From positions 372,001 to 436,000 of the forward strand of contig JAEUWY010000013.1 in NCBI GenBank assembly GCA_022059125.1: a stretch of 64,000 bases of DNA, read 5' to 3'. Below, one piece after another: positions 12,197 through 22,148 of this stretch (within the stretch, counting starts at the first letter, position 1; the number at the start of each line of letters is the position of its first letter). Both the position numbers and the translations under genes were made by a program. The DNA comes from Corynespora cassiicola. Its lineage: Eukaryota; Ascomycota; Dothideomycetes; Pleosporales; Corynesporascaceae. Below the pieces are notes generated by a model. That model saw only the letters and a list, made by a program, of their open reading frames with translations. It did not search any database and was not told the DNA's origin.

Positions 12197-13405
12197 GTTG
12201 GTTCCACTAGACACTTGTCAGGAAGCCTCGTAAATTTCGATGGCGATATAACTCCTGACATTGAGCTGTCCATGAGGTTGCTGGGCGGGGTGGAAGTGTT
12301 GGGGGGGGTTGGGCTGCACCGTATCACACGAAGCCTAACGCGACCACCGTGTGCACCAGCGAATAATGTTGGAAAGGATAGTGATGTGGTTTATGGAGGT
12401 GAATGGCGGGGTGGAGGGGGTTTGTGTGAGGTGACATCTCTTCTTGCCTGTTTTCTGTGGTGCCTGCAGTGCGTGCTTGCCGTATCGGTCGACTGACTGA
12501 CACCGTGAGCAACACACCCGCAAACGCTGACACGCACCATCAAATGAGGAGTTCAGAGCATAAGATCGAAGCTGTAGAGACGGGAAGTAGAATCCTCTTG
12601 TGCGCTCTGTGCCATGCTGCACACCAACGCAGGCAAGCTAGTGACCCAGAATTCTCCTTTAGAGCGCTTTGGGTATACACGATACTATAGTGAAAATAGC
12701 CAAGTCACGTCAAATACGCTTAAACAATACTCCGAGATTTTTGGTCCACAGAAGGTGCCGCGCACAGGTTTAGACGCAATACAAAGTCGGTGGGTAATGT
12801 GCTAGTGCATGATGCTTAGTCAACCTTTTAACACGTAGATTTTAGGTCTAGCGTAACAAGGAACTGAGTTGACCTTGAAATTTTGTCTAACTCTGGGGGC
12901 TTCGAAATGGACAATGGTATCTTGTGCTAGAACCCTCGGGCAAATGTTGGATACAGCCGTGGCGTATGCACGGGCCAGTCCATCAAGTCTCAGCTAGTTT
13001 TTCGAGCTAGAAGCACTAGGAGATCCGGGCACGCCGGTGGGTAAAGGCATACAGGGTGGCTACTTGGTGGGGTTTTGTGGCTTTGGTGAAATCCGCACAG
13101 GACACATTGGTCTATGTTTACCTGTAGCTCTATAAACGAATCCTTGCCATGCATAGAAGAAACTAGTTTGTCAGAGTCTGAGATACATTGAAAACACTAC
13201 TATCTGATCCATTCTCTAGATGTAACCTCAAACTGATCCCTTAATGACCAGCATTAATTATATACCTTTCTTGATATTCTAATGCACACGTCTCTCAATC
13301 AGCGTGAAGCCATGTGCCAAGAAGGCCTCTCAAGTCCCAGTGGCATCAGATCAAAGCAAGCTTGGTTCGAGAAATAAAACGAATAAAGAGGCCCACCAGA
13401 CCAGT

Positions 13406-13455
13406 CGAGACTTGGTAAAATATTCGTCAAAGGCGTCAAGGCGGAGTTCCACGGC
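13406..13455 (+). repeat. Dispersed 50-bp relic, copy 1
   Basis: Aligns without gaps to 48146-48195 at 42 of 50 positions. Seven of the eight differences are transitions. In one frame both copies read R-L-(G/D)-K-(I/V)-(F/I)-V-K-G-x-x-x-E-F-H-G, so the source was probably coding. In this copy a stop (TAA) follows five codons later. Similarity ends sharply on both sides. Confidence 0.65.
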
Positions 13456-13830
13456 CCACTGGACTAAAATCTTCGCCCAGGTGGGAATTCTTTTCCGCAT
13501 TAACAGTAATTTGTACCGGCCAGAAGTCGGAGTTTTATCAGCCGACTAGTCTCAAAGGTGTGGAATAAGATAAAATTAGGTGCATACTATGATTTTATCA
13601 GGGGCTTGGTTTGATCAAGCTTTGGAGCATTCTTGGATACTTTATAGCTGTAATCACAGAGAATCAACATGGTTAGAATGTGGTATCGGCTCCTAGCTTG
13701 CCGCTCTGACCTTGAATTGGACGGGTTTAGCTTCCATGTTGACTTCTCAAGCTGCTCGGACTAAGGCAGGATCTAGTGCAAACAGACGGAACCCGAGGAT
13801 TCCTCTGAGCACGGATCGTAGACTCAATGA

Positions 13831-13840
13831 ACTATATAAT
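13831..13840 (+). promoter_or_regulatory. TATA-like box of tyrosinase gene
   Basis: ACTATATAAT lies about 145 bp upstream of the tyrosinase ATG, followed by a CT-rich leader (13914-13980). Position and composition fit a core promoter; not tested. Confidence 0.45.
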
Positions 13841-13981
13841 CAGTGATTCCACACTCGTGGACTGATCCCCAAGCACTTTGTTCAACCTTCGTTAGAGAAC
13901 CTCCCGCTAGTGCCCTGAATCCTGTCTTTTCCTCTTCAATTCCCTTCTTTAATCCTCTTGTATTCTTCTAGAATCTAGAAA

Positions 13982-15221
13982 ATGAGACTTTATCAGAGCG
14001 TGGCTTTATTTCCACTTGTTCTCAGCCTGCCCCTTACAGGAAATGCTGAATCGACCGACGATCTGGCAACACGCCAGAATCTAATTACACGCAAGGAGTG
14101 GTTAGTTTCCTTTGTTCCAAGTCTATATAGACACAGGCTTATCAGACTTTCTCAGGCGATCGCTCTCCGCAGAAGAGAAGCGGTCTTACCTAAGTGCTGT
14201 ACAATGTCTCCTCGACGCACCGCCGGTGACATCGACCGATATCCTACCCGGAGTTCAAAATCACTTTGAGGACTTTCTGGGAACTCATATCCTCCAGGCG
14301 AATGACATGCATTATGTCGTGAGTTGTTGAAAAGCATAGCAAAAGCTGCTCGTGTCTGACCAGTCTCAAGGGATACTTTTATCCATGGCACCGCCTGCTG
14401 GTGTGGGCGTACGAGGCTGAAATTAGAGCCTGCGGGTTCGAGGGCGGTCAGCCCTATTGGGATTGGACTCTCGACGGCAATTCCACGGACGATTTCCTCA
14501 ACTCTGAAATCTTCGACCCAGAAACTGGCTTTGGTGGCAACGGCGAGTTCGTACCCGGTACAGTGGAGAATCCCTCGCCCGACATACCAACAACAATGGA
14601 GGGAGTTCCTCTCGATGTATCAGACCGAAGCGGAGGAGGTTGCATTCCGAATGGTCCATTTGCTAATATGACTATTCATATGGGCCCAGGCGAGAGTACA
14701 TCATTTTACGAATGGTGTGTACGCCGAGACTTTGTGCCCTCGATATTCCTGGAGGCTGCAAGTCAAGAGGCACTAGAGGCAGCAATGTCTCATCCGGACT
14801 TTGGCTTTTTCTCACAGGGGACTGAGATATCTAACCATGCTGCCGGGCATCTTGGCGTAGGCGGCCTATATGGTACCTTGACCGATGTATGGGCCAGTCG
14901 TAAGTGAATTCATGTGGCATTGCTTCAACATTCAAGCGCATGCTAACTTTTTTTGAATTAGCTGGTGATCCTCTTTTCTTCTTACATCACGCAAACATGG
15001 ATCGATTGTGGTGGTCGTGGCAATCTAGAAATCTCTCAGAGAGACTCACGGACATTTCTGGCCCCGTTGTACCGCAAGATTGGACCAATGAAAGCGGAAG
15101 AAATGTCACCTTGGATGATCTCGTGTACGTCGGAACAACCGAGAACATCACAATGTCCATTCGAGACCTTATGGATATCCAGAGCCCTGGACTGGGCTAC
15201 TCGTATGACAGCTTGTACTAA
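13982..15221 (+). CDS. Secreted short tyrosinase
   Basis: Exons 13982-14100, 14156-14318, 14371-14899 and 14962-15221 give 356 residues. The start MRLYQSVALFPLVLSLPLTG is a signal peptide. The CuA site has His84 (FLGTH), His92 (DMHY) and His101 (FYPWHR). The CuB site has His250 and His254 (SNHAAGHLGVGG), then SPGDPLFFLHHANMDRLWWSW with His279/280. All six copper ligands are therefore present. The enzyme should hydroxylate monophenols and/or oxidise o-diphenols to quinones. It is short: it ends soon after the core domain and lacks the C-terminal lid found in classical melanin tyrosinases, so it may be active as made. The three introns are 52-62 nt; the last has a GCTAAC branch site. The fourth exon is essential, supplying the HHANMDRLWW motif. 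Confidence 0.93.
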
Positions 15222-15352
15222 GAGAAGGTGTACTCTCCTGTTATAGTTACCCGGGCAAGCAATATTTAAGTCGTATCTTTGATTATATATAGTTCAACAC
15301 GCGATATAGATTTAGTGTACTACATTAGCTTTAATATAACTGATGTGTTTTA

Positions 15353-15374
15353 TTTTAGCTTAGCAAAGCTAAAA
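15353..15374. repeat. Perfect 9-bp hairpin in AT-rich spacer
   Basis: TTTTAGCTT and AAGCTAAAA flank a four-base loop (AGCA). It sits in the 235-bp AT-rich spacer between the convergent tyrosinase and hexokinase-family genes. It could be a 3'-end structure or a remnant of a small inverted-repeat element. Confidence 0.5.
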
Positions 15375-15456
15375 ACAATAATAATTCTACAGCGCTCAAG
15401 ATTTATAAAAACAGCCTGCGTAGACCAGGTGCCTAGATGGTATGTGGCCTCCCACC

Positions 15457-17123
15457 TTAGAACATTCCTGCCAGCACACCCGCTCCAATAATGCCCCCAT
15501 CCAATGCCTCCTTGAGAACCACACGCTTGGACGCATTGGAAGGCGAGCCCTTTGTAACCAAGGTATCAATCCACCTCTGGCACGTCTGCAACCACTCGGG
15601 GTATTGCGAAATGGTTCCACCGGTGTAAGCAATCACCAGTTCCTGCTTCTCCTCCTCGACCTCGCTCTCTTCATGCGTTCCGTTTCCATTCCTCTCGCCT
15701 CCGACTGAGATGTCGTGTACGCAATCCAGTAACCCAACGCACGCTGCCGCAATCAGTGCCGAAGAGCGCTGCTGCACCGCATACGCAATGTCGCGCAGCA
15801 AGATGGCCCTGGCAGGCGTCCAGAAAGAGCTCCGTGGGGAAACGCCTGGATACTTCTGAGCCAGCTCTCTGACCAACGTCTCATCATCGACGGTCGCAAC
15901 CACCTCGGACAAGAACCGCGTGGGTAACGCATTTCTCGCTTCTAAGGACGGAGGAATAGATGAGCTCGTATCCTTGGCGACGACGTCGCTGAATACGAGC
16001 CGTACTATCTCACCAAGATACCGCCCTGCAGTCATGTATTCGAAGGGTTGGAAGCCTGGGGCCTCGCTCTGCTCGTCCAGCTGCAAGTCCCACGACGTCT
16101 TGATACCTAGATCGATCAGGGGCTTGTCAGTCCCTCGAATCGTCCACTCAGTGTTAATAACCACTGTCTCTACTTCATCTGGATTAGCCAGGTCATTCTT
16201 CTTGGATGGGTGCAGATCGCCAATCTTCATTGGCACAGTCGCATTCGTGCCGGTGCCGACGATGAGGCCCATGGCAACTCGACTGTTCGGAGCCGCCTTG
16301 ACCGCATAGGCCAACGAGGCAAAGGTCGCAACCGTGTCATTCGTAATGGCAGCAATACGTATCCTGGGCAGCCTCGACAGCCTCCTCTTTTTACTCGAGG
16401 AGCTGTCCTCGCTACTCGTATGGCCGTTTGTGGTGGGCTGCACCAAATGGCGCGAGTAGCCGGCCAGTAGCATCTTGCCCAGGTTCAGATCCGAGGTAAT
16501 GGCAAAACCCTTGCCCATCGGCAGAAGGGTAGCTTCTGATAGGCACTTTTGCCTATTCACATGTCAGCCACACTCCCGGGTAGACTAGGAAGAAACAGAC
16601 TGTACGAAACAGCGACCTACGCCATGGGAAAACTAAAGGTGATTCCGAGCAGCAATTCCTCGCCAAACGGCATTTCGGCGGCGTTGGACGAAGGGAAGTC
16701 TTCCAGGGCGTCGTTGATGACCTCTGCTATGCAGTCCCCTATCCATGCAAACAAGTCCTCTGCCTGGTCCATTTTCAAATGGTCCTCGATGGGCCAGTTC
16801 TTGTCGTAGGATCGCCTAATCTTCTCCAGCGGCGCATTCGCCACAGGATGCGCGCCATGGTCGAGCTCCCCCAACAGCTCAATGAAGCCGACCCTCAGAT
16901 TGGAACCCCCAACATCAATGCTCAGAAACTTGCCCTTCTCTTTCCCCGTCGGCAACGCCGTGACGGGCGTGACCAGAAAATGCTCCGTCGACGCTTTGGC
17001 GAGCGAGCGGTACGTCTCCGAGAACCGGGCCGCCAAGTCGAGCAGGGCGCTGTCATTGATGAAGCCAGTCAGCTTTTGCAGGGCCCTGCTCGCGTCGTCC
17101 TGGCGCTGCATGCCTGCTGCCAT
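15457..17123 (-). CDS. Hexokinase-family protein, possibly regulatory
   Basis: Two exons, 17123-16621 and 16552-15457, give 532 residues, longer than the usual 490 or so. Visible hexokinase elements: phosphate loop SIDVGGSNLRVGF (from residue 68); ITFSFPMAQKCLSEATLLPMGKGF spanning the splice junction (sugar-binding FP and the GKGF lysine); AITNDTVATFASL with the catalytic-base Asp; GLIVGTGTNATV; and INTEW with the sugar-contacting Glu. The catalytic Asp is kept, but the loops are diverged and residues with SSEDSSSSKKRR form an extra insert. Filamentous fungi have true hexo/glucokinases, GlcNAc kinases and non-catalytic relatives (HxkC, XprF); I cannot place this protein among them. It diverges from the GILT-like gene with 806 bp between. 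A longer start at 17240 lacks family similarity. Confidence 0.87.
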
Positions 17124-17929
17124 GTCTGGTGCTCGGGGGGGCGGCGGCGGTCCGAGGGCGTGGTCGTGCGAGCAGCACAGGGAGACTTCAAAGGCGAGGG
17201 GAATGGGAGGTTGCAACGGGGCACCCCATACGCCATGCACAAACGCGCTGACTCAAAGAGTAAAGGGCAGATATCACAACGACTGACTTGGGCCACGCCG
17301 CGCGGTCGGAAAAATAAAAAAAGGGCCAAAAGTCGGTTGCCCGGCGCAGGTCCGGCGAGCTAGAGAAGTAGAGGGGGGAGAATTGGTGGCAGGTCAGCAG
17401 GAAACCCAGGGCCGTTGATGGGGTGGGATTGCAACACGCGATTGTGTAGCCTTGCCGCAATCGGGCGCCGCATAGCGTTGCAATGGGGTGGAGGGGGTGG
17501 GTGGGTTGGCCCGCGGGCTGGGTCCGTCCTGGCCAAAAGTAAAGCCGGCAGGCCTGGGACGGTGGGACGGCCCCGGGGAGAGGTGGCAGGCCAGGGCTAG
17601 CTTCGCGCGGCCCTAGCGCCATCTGATGTGCTCCACGACGGCCGCTGCGTGCTGGGCTGGCCCGCCGGTCGAGACACACCCGACATGCTCGAGTAGGGCT
17701 GAACACCTCTTTATACCCTTCGTATCGCACAGCCGCCCGCCCGTCCCTTTCTTGCCCGCTTGTTGGGGCCGTCGCCTTGCCTTTTGTGACCCGTATCAAT
17801 AAGCCTGCCGCTGCCCACCTGCCTGTTCCTGGCCACCGAGCTCGTGTCCGCCCTATCGAGCCGCCATACTTGATAAAGCCCACCACACCGCCGGCACCCG
17901 CCAGGTCCCTTTTTTTTTTATTGCGAGCC
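17124..17929. other. Divergent promoter, hexokinase/GILT genes
   Basis: GC-rich 806-bp region between divergent starts. A 321-codon minus-strand frame crosses it but is composition-driven and overlaps the start of the hexokinase-family gene. No other gene supported. Confidence 0.5.
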
Positions 17930-18864
17930 ATGGACTCCAAGACCCCTCTCCTCCCGCAGGCTGCCGAGCACGCTGTCCCCGCAGACGAGGACTCGACGAT
18001 GCGCCGCCGCGTCTCGCCCAGGCGCTTCAGCCGCTTCCATGCGACTGCTCTCGCCATCATCCTCGCCCTGTTCTGGCTGGCGCGGACGTGGGACTGCCAC
18101 CACCACGAGGAGGACGAAATGGAGGCCAAGGTGCCCTTGGAGGTGCACATCATGTGGGTGCTTTCTCCATGGAATGTTGCGTGCAGAAAGCCTCACGCCC
18201 GTCCCTCCCCCATGTCCCGAACGCTCCCGCTGACCCAAGACCCTCCCCCCAGGTCCAAATGCCCCGACGCCCGCGACTGTCTCCGCGACCTCGTCGTCCC
18301 AGCCATGGCCAACATCTCCGACAAAGTCGACTTCAAGCTGTCATATATCGGCAAGTACGTCCATCCCCTCCCATCAACCACACACGCGACACCCGCCCCT
18401 AACCCACACCCCCCCGCAGAACCACCGAAGAAGACGACGGCGTGAAGTGCATGCACGGCCAAACCGAATGCCTCGGAAACATCATCGAACTCTGCGCCGC
18501 GACCTCGTACCCCTCGCCCAAGATCCACCTCGGCTTCACCCTCTGCCTCTCGCGCCGCTACCCCGAAATACCCTCGCAGGAGCTGGTCGAGGACTGCGCC
18601 CTCGAGCACGGCATCGACTTCGACGTGCTGAACGAGTGCATGAGCCGCGAGAATGGTGCGTATGGCATGGGCTTGCTAAGGGATAGCGTCACGAGGAGTG
18701 CCGAGCTGGGGGTTAAGACGAGCTGTACGGTGAGGCTGGGGGGGAAGGTGAGGTGTGTGAGGGATGGGGGCGAGTGGAGGGATTGTGAGGGTGGGGAGGA
18801 GCCCGAGGATTTGGTGAGGGACATTAAGAGGAAGGTGGATGAGGAGAAGGGGTGGACGTATTGA
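17930..18864 (+). CDS. GILT-like thiol reductase, membrane anchored
   Basis: Exons 17930-18153, 18253-18354 and 18420-18864 give 256 residues. A basic N-terminus (RRRVSPRRFSRF) is followed by one hydrophobic helix (about 37-52), so it is probably a type II membrane protein with a lumenal domain. EVHIMSKCPDARDCL carries the active-site region, and CMHGQTECLGNIIELC (residues 119-134) matches the GILT signature C-x-H-G-x2-E-C-x2-N-x4-C. GILT proteins reduce disulfides in acidic compartments. In place of CXXC the active site reads C78-P-D-A, with the next Cys at 84, so the usual resolving Cys is missing. The coding strand is C-rich up to about 18655 and then abruptly G-rich. Family call firm; activity uncertain. 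Confidence 0.88.
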
Positions 18865-19471
18865 GGGGTACGATGCAAGATGGTGCCATGTTTTGGGAAA
18901 TGGCGAGGTGAGGCATGGTTTTGGAGCGGACTGGAAGGTGGTGTAGAACCTCGTGCGTGTGAGGTTCCTTTCGGGATGGGGTAGAGGTCCCCTTCAGCAT
19001 TCCCCTTCCAAGGTTGGCGTTTTGCGGCATTTATGGCTCCCACTCGCTTCGGCGTATTTACTCGAGGCGTCACACTCTACGGCCTGGGCCTAACATGTGT
19101 CATTCCAAAACAAATCAGACCGTGCGAACGAACAAAATCCCTCAAGAGACAATATCTCTCAAGAGACGGCGGGGAAGAAAGAGAAGAGAATATACCCAGC
19201 ACTCGCTCAACATGTGCATACTCATAGCAAACAACAAACAAGAAGAGAAAAAGAAAAAAAAGAGTCATGGCCCAAAGCGGGGTTTTCATGTTTGCAACAC
19301 TCATTATTATTCAATCAAGTCAATGATGCCTGCCCTTCCCGAACACCGATGATGCAGATCCAGCCCGACCCTGCCCCAATACTCCATGCTGATATAACAA
19401 TTACAAAGCGCTTGAACTATTCTCGCTGCCGCTGATGCTGCTGCTGCTGGGCGGCACTATTAAGGCTCCAT
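18865..19471. other. Region between convergent genes
   Basis: 3' flanks of the GILT-like gene (+) and the NECAP gene (-). Purine-rich A/G tracts at about 19150-19262. No gene seen. Confidence 0.5.
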
Positions 19472-20293
19472 CTATTGGAATTCGCCAAACTCGCCGTCAT
19501 CGAATCCCAGATCCTCTGGCTTGGGCTCGAAGCTCTGCCTCGAGCGCCTCCTCTCCTCCTTGACGCTCTTCGCGCTGGGCGGGGGCGGGAGGAAGGGCAT
19601 TGCGCCTGCGGGCGCGGCGGTAGCACCACTCCCAGGCGGGGGCTTGATGCTGAAGAGGGCGTCCTGTTCCGACTTGTGGTCCTCGGGGGCCTTGTCCGCG
19701 TCGGGTCTTGACCTCCTGCCCTTGAGGTTGATGCTGATGGTCTGGCCCTCCTTGAGACTGAAGTCGCGCTTCGGCTCGTCGACCTCCTTTGGCTTTGCGC
19801 GGCTGCCGGGGCCCGACGCTGCGGGCTTGGGCTCCAAGCCCAGCACGCGCCGCGCGTCTTGCAGCGCGATGCTGAAGTCAAAGGCCTCGCTGCGCTCCTC
19901 GAAGCCCATGCCCAGCACCGCCTTGCGACCCTCGCCCACCACCGTCACCGCGAAGAACCGACTGCTGTCCAGGGCCTGCTCGACAGTGTTTGGGTTTGTG
20001 TAGGGGGCGGCAGCAAACAATTGGCCACTGGACGGGTCCTCGAGCAGCAGCGTCGTCGTGACCTTTTCGTCCGAATCGTCGCCGGACGGCGAGGGGATCG
20101 ACGTCTCGAGGATGCGGAGCCGCGCGGTGAAGATCTGGCGCTTGTTGTTGTCGGCAGTCCAGGTCGAGGCCTGGTACCCTTTCGTCGAGGTCAACGGCGG
20201 GATGTTATAGACATGGACCTTGGGCGCGAGGAACAGGATGCGCTGGATGGCGGTGCTGGGGAGCGGCTCCCCGGTTATGGGATCCGTGTTCAT
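19472..20293 (-). CDS. NECAP-family endocytosis protein
   Basis: Intronless; 273 residues from the Met at 20293 (MNTDPITGEPLPSTAIQRI). An in-frame Met at 20458 would add 55 low-complexity residues and I judge it upstream of the true start. The first 150 or so residues form the NECAP PH-like domain: LFLAPKVHVYNIPPL, GYQASTWTADN, RLRILET, LFAAAPYTNP, DSSRFFAVTVV, KAVLGMGFEERSEAFDF and IALQDARRVLG. NECAP proteins bind the AP2 adaptor and act in clathrin-mediated endocytosis. The second half is Pro/Lys-rich and ends in an acidic, Phe-containing tail (FDDGEFGEFQ), like adaptor-ear-binding tails. Well supported by family; the fungal role is inferred from animal work. Confidence 0.9.
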   Translation of the reverse strand: MNTDPITGEPLPSTAIQRILFLAPKVHVYNIPPLTSTKGYQASTWTADNNKRQIFTARLRILETSIPSPSGDDSDEKVTTTLLLEDPSSGQLFAAAPYTNPNTVEQALDSSRFFAVTVVGEGRKAVLGMGFEERSEAFDFSIALQDARRVLGLEPKPAASGPGSRAKPKEVDEPKRDFSLKEGQTISINLKGRRSRPDADKAPEDHKSEQDALFSIKPPPGSGATAAPAGAMPFLPPPPSAKSVKEERRRSRQSFEPKPEDLGFDDGEFGEFQ

Positions 20294-20937
20294 GGTGAAG
20301 CTCGGCGCAGGAATATCCCAGGGAGCAATTCCGTCGAGGTTGGCGGTGCGAGGTTTTGCGGGGGAGGGAGAGGGAGCGTCTGGAAGGTGCCTGGCGGGCT
20401 TTGGGAGAAATTTGGGATTCGGATTTCTTTGGGCAGCGGGGTGCGCCTGGGTCCCCACCTAGCTGAAACTGTCGAAGGATGCAGGCGGAAGGGGGGAAAG
20501 GGAGACGGGGCAGAGGGAGAGAAATGCGGAAAGTCAGATCTCAGCCACAGGCTCGCGGCGATTGTCGAATCGGCGTGGGCAAGGGATTGGAGCGAGGCAG
20601 TTCGTCCATGGTCCGCTTTTGGGTGAGTCGGTGATGTGTTGGCAACTCATGCAGTCATGCAGGGCATCCTTGCACGCGCGAACGACCCCGCCATCGTCAC
20701 GTGCGTCGCCATCGCTCACGCCCCGCGCCCGCCCTCCGGATTGGACGCGCCTACGCGCCGGCAATCTGCGTGCCTGGGGAAAAGAAACAGAGTATTTGGT
20801 ATTTCTGGACTTCTAGTCTATCATGCTCGTCGTCTTCGTATCTATCCGCGGGTGTCTATAGGCCGAGGTCGTCAGATGAAAAAAAAAAACGTAAATGTGG
20901 ATTCCCCCCTTTATAATGCCTCCCTCTCTTTTCTTTT
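20294..20937. other. NECAP upstream / Pyp1-like 3' flank
   Basis: Contains the NECAP promoter and the 3' flank of the next minus-strand gene. Open frames here are short and overlapping; none supported. Confidence 0.5.
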
Positions 20938-21863
20938 TTACACGCCCGCCTTTCCGGACTTGTAGTCTTCGAAGCCCTGCTGGGCCGCCTCCTGGACCGT
21001 GGTCTTGCCCTCGACAATCTCCTTGCACTTGGCCAGGATGGAGGACCAATCCTCGAAAACGGTAAAGGGGACGTTCTCCCGAGCACAGTAGCTGATGAGA
21101 TCGTGACCCTTCTTTGCGAACAGCAGGTCCGTCTCACGGGCAGCAGACAGGTCGGACACGCCGTCTCCAGCGTAGAACATGGTAGGCCGGACGTCCTCGT
21201 CGAGGGATGAGTAGCGGCGGAGGTCAACCGACTTGTCGTGGCCAAACCCGCTCTCAGGGTGGCGGAAGATAATTTGCCAGCCGCCCTCCTCGTCAATGGA
21301 CTTGCCTGGGCGAGGACCAGCAAAGTTGCCCAGCACTTGCATCTTCTCGGCATCAGGGCCAACCAGGGCCTTCAAAAGAGCCTTGATAACGGGCTCCATG
21401 CCAGAAGAAAGAACCACAACGGGCACGTTGTTCGCCAGGGCCCACTCGAAGAACTCCTTGAAGTAGGGGTCGAGCTTGATGTTGTCAACAAGGTACTGGA
21501 TGCACTCATTGTAGGGCCTGGTGACACTGTCCATCATCTGCTGGAACGAGTCCCGGAAATTGATCCTGTCCTCGAGGCAGTCGAGGTTGAGCTGGCGGCG
21601 CTTCTCGCGGCCAAAGCCAATGGTGTCGGTCAAAAAGTCATTGCCTGGGCCCAAATCAGCACAAGGAGATACTTCCTAGACCGGCCACGCAACTGTCAAA
21701 CAGGTCAAGACTCACTGTCCTGCAGCGTGATGGTTCCATCGAAGTCGGTGAAGAAGATGAACTGGTCGCGAATTAGCATTCCGACGTCGGAACCGAAGCC
21801 GCAAGCACGTACCTTGGGGTTGGTCTTCATGGCCGGGAGGGCCGCGGCATTCTGGACACCCAT
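20938..21863 (-). CDS. HAD-superfamily phosphatase, Pyp1-like
   Basis: Exons 21863-21813, 21761-21716 and 21644-20938 give 267 residues. Exon 2 (46 nt) carries the nucleophile motif FFTDFDGTIT, which the third exon alone lacks. Further motifs are VPVVVLSSGMEPVIK (motif II Ser) and MFYAGDGVSDLSAARETDLLFA (motif IV Asp). The layout and length resemble yeast YNL010W/Pyp1, a polyol-phosphate phosphatase, and related phosphoserine-phosphatase-like HAD enzymes. It probably works in the cytosol on a small phosphorylated metabolite; the substrate is an inference from the yeast relative. It diverges from SHE9 with only 285 bp between the two ATGs. Confidence 0.9.
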
Positions 21864-22148
21864 CTTGAAAATGTGGAGGTATGTGTTGGTCCAAAGACGA
21901 TAGCGATAGGCTGCACAGACGGAGCAAAAGGGATGTATGTGGATTGCACGACAGGTGGCAGCGACGTTGAGAAAAGTCGGCCTGCTCGCCTAAAGAGGGA
22001 TCCCGGTCACTTTCGGAAGGAAGGGCCCAAGGATCGACGGTTGCGCTCGGGCGGCCTTGGCATCGTCAAGCTCGCATCGAGCTGGCCTGCTTTTTCTGCC
22101 CATACACGCTTCAGTGCCGCCTGATGTGAAGCGCTGCCCTCTAGAAGA
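21864..22148. promoter_or_regulatory. Short bidirectional promoter, Pyp1-like/SHE9
   Basis: 285 bp separate the start codons of two divergent housekeeping-type genes, so core promoter elements and both leaders must lie here. No TATA box stands out. Assignment rests on gene arrangement only. Confidence 0.55.

Larger units (their letters stand above)
12197..13981. other. Divergent upstream region with gene relic
   Basis: 1.8 kb between the surface-protein gene (-) and tyrosinase (+). The 12.7-13.9 kb part is AT-richer and lacks real open frames. It contains a 50-bp relic also present near 48.1 kb (listed separately) and the tyrosinase TATA-like box. Confidence 0.5.

Noticed and set aside
17188..18153. 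Minus-strand 321-codon frame
   Set aside because: Antisense to the first GILT-like exon and the divergent promoter; no family features.
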